Part shown: positions 62,650 to 64,000 of the stretch, piece after piece
How the letters are laid out: every line of letters starts with the position of its first letter
How positions within the stretch are numbered: the stretch's first letter is position 1
Assembly (NCBI RefSeq): GCF_019166065.1
Contig: NZ_JAHTBN010000005.1
Location: 239,385 to 303,384, forward strand
From: Candidimonas humi
GTDB taxonomy: Bacteria; Pseudomonadota; Gammaproteobacteria; Burkholderiales; Burkholderiaceae_B
Direction of reading: 5' to 3'
Length of the DNA stretch: 64,000 nucleotides
Notes under the pieces: generated by a model
Told to the model about the DNA's origin: nothing
Database searches by the model: none
What the model saw: the letters and a program-made list of their open reading frames with translations, nothing else
Position numbers and translations under genes: made by a program

Positions 62650-64000
62650 ATGATTCCTGAATCGTTCGTTCAGGACCTGCTCGCCCGGGTCGATGTCGTC
62701 GATGTCGTCGGGCGCTACGTACAGTTGCGCAAGGGCGGGGCCAATCTGCTGGGCCTGTGTCCCTTCCATAACGAGAAAAGCCCGTCCTTCACGGTAAGCC
62801 CCACCAAGCAGTTCTATCACTGTTTCGGCTGCGGGGCGCACGGTACTGCCATCACGTTCCTCATCGAGCACACCGGGGCCAGTTTCCCCGAGGCGGTGCG
62901 CGCGCTGGCGGGCAATGTGGGCATGACGGTGCCTGAAGAGCCGCGCAGTCCGCGGCAGCAGGCTGCAAGCCGGCGCCGCAAGGAAGAGGTGTCGCGCCAC
63001 CAGCAGGTGCTGGAAACAGCGCAGGCGCAGTATCTGCGGCTGCTCAAGGGGTCCGAGGCGGCGATCGCTTATTTGAAGCGACGCGGCCTGACGGGCGCTA
63101 TTGCGGCGCGGTTCGGGCTGGGCTGGTCGGGCACGGATCGGCGCGGGCTGGCTGCGGTGTTTCCGCATTACGAGGATCCGACGCTGGTCGAATCCGGCCT
63201 GGTGATCGAGGCGGAGGACGGGCGTCGCTATGATCGTTTCCGCGAGCGCGTCATGTTTCCGATCCGCAATGCGCGCGGCAAGCTGATCGGCTTCGGCGGG
63301 CGCATTATCGGCAAGGGCGAGCCCAAGTACCTGAATTCTCCCGAGACGCCGTTGTTCTCGAAGGGCCAGGAACTCTACGGCCTGTGGGAGGCCCGCGCGG
63401 GCATCCGGGCGCAGGGTTGTGTGCTGGTGGTGGAAGGCTATATGGATGTGGTGGGCCTGGCCCAGCTCGGCGTGGAAAATGCCGTGGCGACGCTGGGCAC
63501 GGCCACGACGGCCGATCATATCCAGAAGCTGTTGCGTACCAGCGACAGGATCATTTTCAGTTTCGACGGCGATGCCGCGGGCCGGCGGGCCGCCTGGCGC
63601 GCGCTGCAGGCTTGCCTGCCGATGTTGCGCGACGATGTTTCGGTGCGTTTTCTGTTTTTGCCACCCGAGCATGACCCCGATTCTTATGTGCGCGAATTCG
63701 GCGCCGAGGCATTCCGGGCCTGCATGGATGATGCGGTGCCGCTGTCGCGCTTCCTGATGGAAGAGCTGGCGGCGCGCCATCCGATGGACGAGGCCGAAGG
63801 GCGGGCCGCCTGCGTGCACGAGGCCCGGCCGCTGCTGGCCATGTTGCCGGAGGGTACGACGCTGCGCCTGCAGATCGAGCGCGAATTCGCGCGCCAGGTG
63901 CTGTTGACGCCCGAAGAGTTGGCGGCGATGCTGGCCGCGCAGCCTCCGGGCCGCCAGCCGCTGGCGGTCGCCGCGGGCCGGCAGGCGAACGCTGCGGCGC
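62650..64000 (+). CDS. dnaG: DNA primase (3' end beyond window)
   Basis: The frame stays open from ATG 62650 to the window end, giving 450 residues of DnaG, which makes RNA primers at the replication fork. The CHC2 zinc ligands are C37, H40, C58 and C61 (LCPFHNEKSPSF and HCFGCGAHG). The RNA-polymerase core has RFRERVMFPIRNARGKLIGF, and the TOPRIM domain has VVEGYMDVVGLAQLG and FSFDGDAAGRRAAWRAL. The C-terminal helicase-binding domain is outside the window. rpoD would be expected next. Confidence 0.97.
   Translation, partial: MIPESFVQDLLARVDVVDVVGRYVQLRKGGANLLGLCPFHNEKSPSFTVSPTKQFYHCFGCGAHGTAITFLIEHTGASFPEAVRALAGNVGMTVPEEPRSPRQQAASRRRKEEVSRHQQVLETAQAQYLRLLKGSEAAIAYLKRRGLTGAIAARFGLGWSGTDRRGLAAVFPHYEDPTLVESGLVIEAEDGRRYDRFRERVMFPIRNARGKLIGFGGRIIGKGEPKYLNSPETPLFSKGQELYGLWEARAGIRAQGCVLVVEGYMDVVGLAQLGVENAVATLGTATTADHIQKLLRTSDRIIFSFDGDAAGRRAAWRALQACLPMLRDDVSVRFLFLPPEHDPDSYVREFGAEAFRACMDDAVPLSRFLMEELAARHPMDEAEGRAACVHEARPLLAMLPEGTTLRLQIEREFARQVLLTPEELAAMLAAQPPGRQPLAVAAGRQANAAA

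Noticed and set aside
62409..62660. Plus-strand frame of 83 codons between rpsU and dnaG
   Set aside because: It runs into the dnaG start in another frame, is Arg/Gly-rich and has no similarity to YqeY or other expected genes.

Overview
The window is a high-GC chromosomal segment of a betaproteobacterium. Gene order and protein sequences fit the Alcaligenaceae, close to Bordetella or Achromobacter. The clues are the ribF-ileS-lspA-coaBC run, the dapC-dapD-dapE-prmB run, tig-clpP-clpX-lon, ndk-rlmN-(rodZ)-ispG-hisS-yfgM-bamB-der, hfq-hflX-hflK-hflC-hisZ-purA and rpsU-dnaG. About 85 percent codes for housekeeping proteins. I saw no prophage, transposase, rRNA operon or CRISPR array. The species call is inference from synteny; no database was searched.

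Layout. Positions 1-9.5 kb hold a cut gene and a hypothetical gene, then (minus strand) the NO-sensing repressor nsrR, a small membrane protein, coaBC, lspA, ileS and ribF. Divergent to these are purN and rsmB. Positions 9.6-13.7 kb hold a fatty acid desaturase translationally coupled to uvrD, and a DUF1330 protein. Positions 13.9-20.4 kb (minus) hold tRNA-Leu(UAG), the lysine/peptidoglycan genes dapC-dapD-dapE, prmB and an ABC-F ATPase. A 1.25 kb gene-free, AT-richer stretch follows. It leads into an archaic (Csu-type) chaperone-usher pilus cluster at 21.6-27.1 kb. Positions 27.3-34.9 kb form a compatible-solute module: a MarR-type regulator with ectABCD, and a convergent Ehu-type ectoine ABC transporter. 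The two transcription units share a nearly identical operator-like sequence over their promoters.

Positions 35-41 kb hold the protein quality-control run tig-clpP-clpX-lon, ending at a strong terminator, with valS convergent. Positions 44.6-60.5 kb are a long plus-strand run: ndk, rlmN, a short RodZ-like protein, ispG, hisS, yfgM-like, bamB, der, hisC, hfq, hflX, hflK, hflC, hisZ and purA. A compact promoter-terminator unit, a small-RNA or leader candidate, sits between hflC and hisZ. A phosphoribosyltransferase follows. Then comes a 0.9 kb non-coding stretch with several tandem arrays and a large inverted-repeat element. rpsU and dnaG (cut by the window end) close the window.

The most unusual content is non-coding or accessory. 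It comprises the shared operator linking ectoine synthesis and uptake, a degenerate fifth pilus subunit gene, a terminator/anti-terminator arrangement between tRNA-Leu and dapC, the small-RNA candidate before hisZ, and a set of unrelated short tandem arrays confined to gene gaps.
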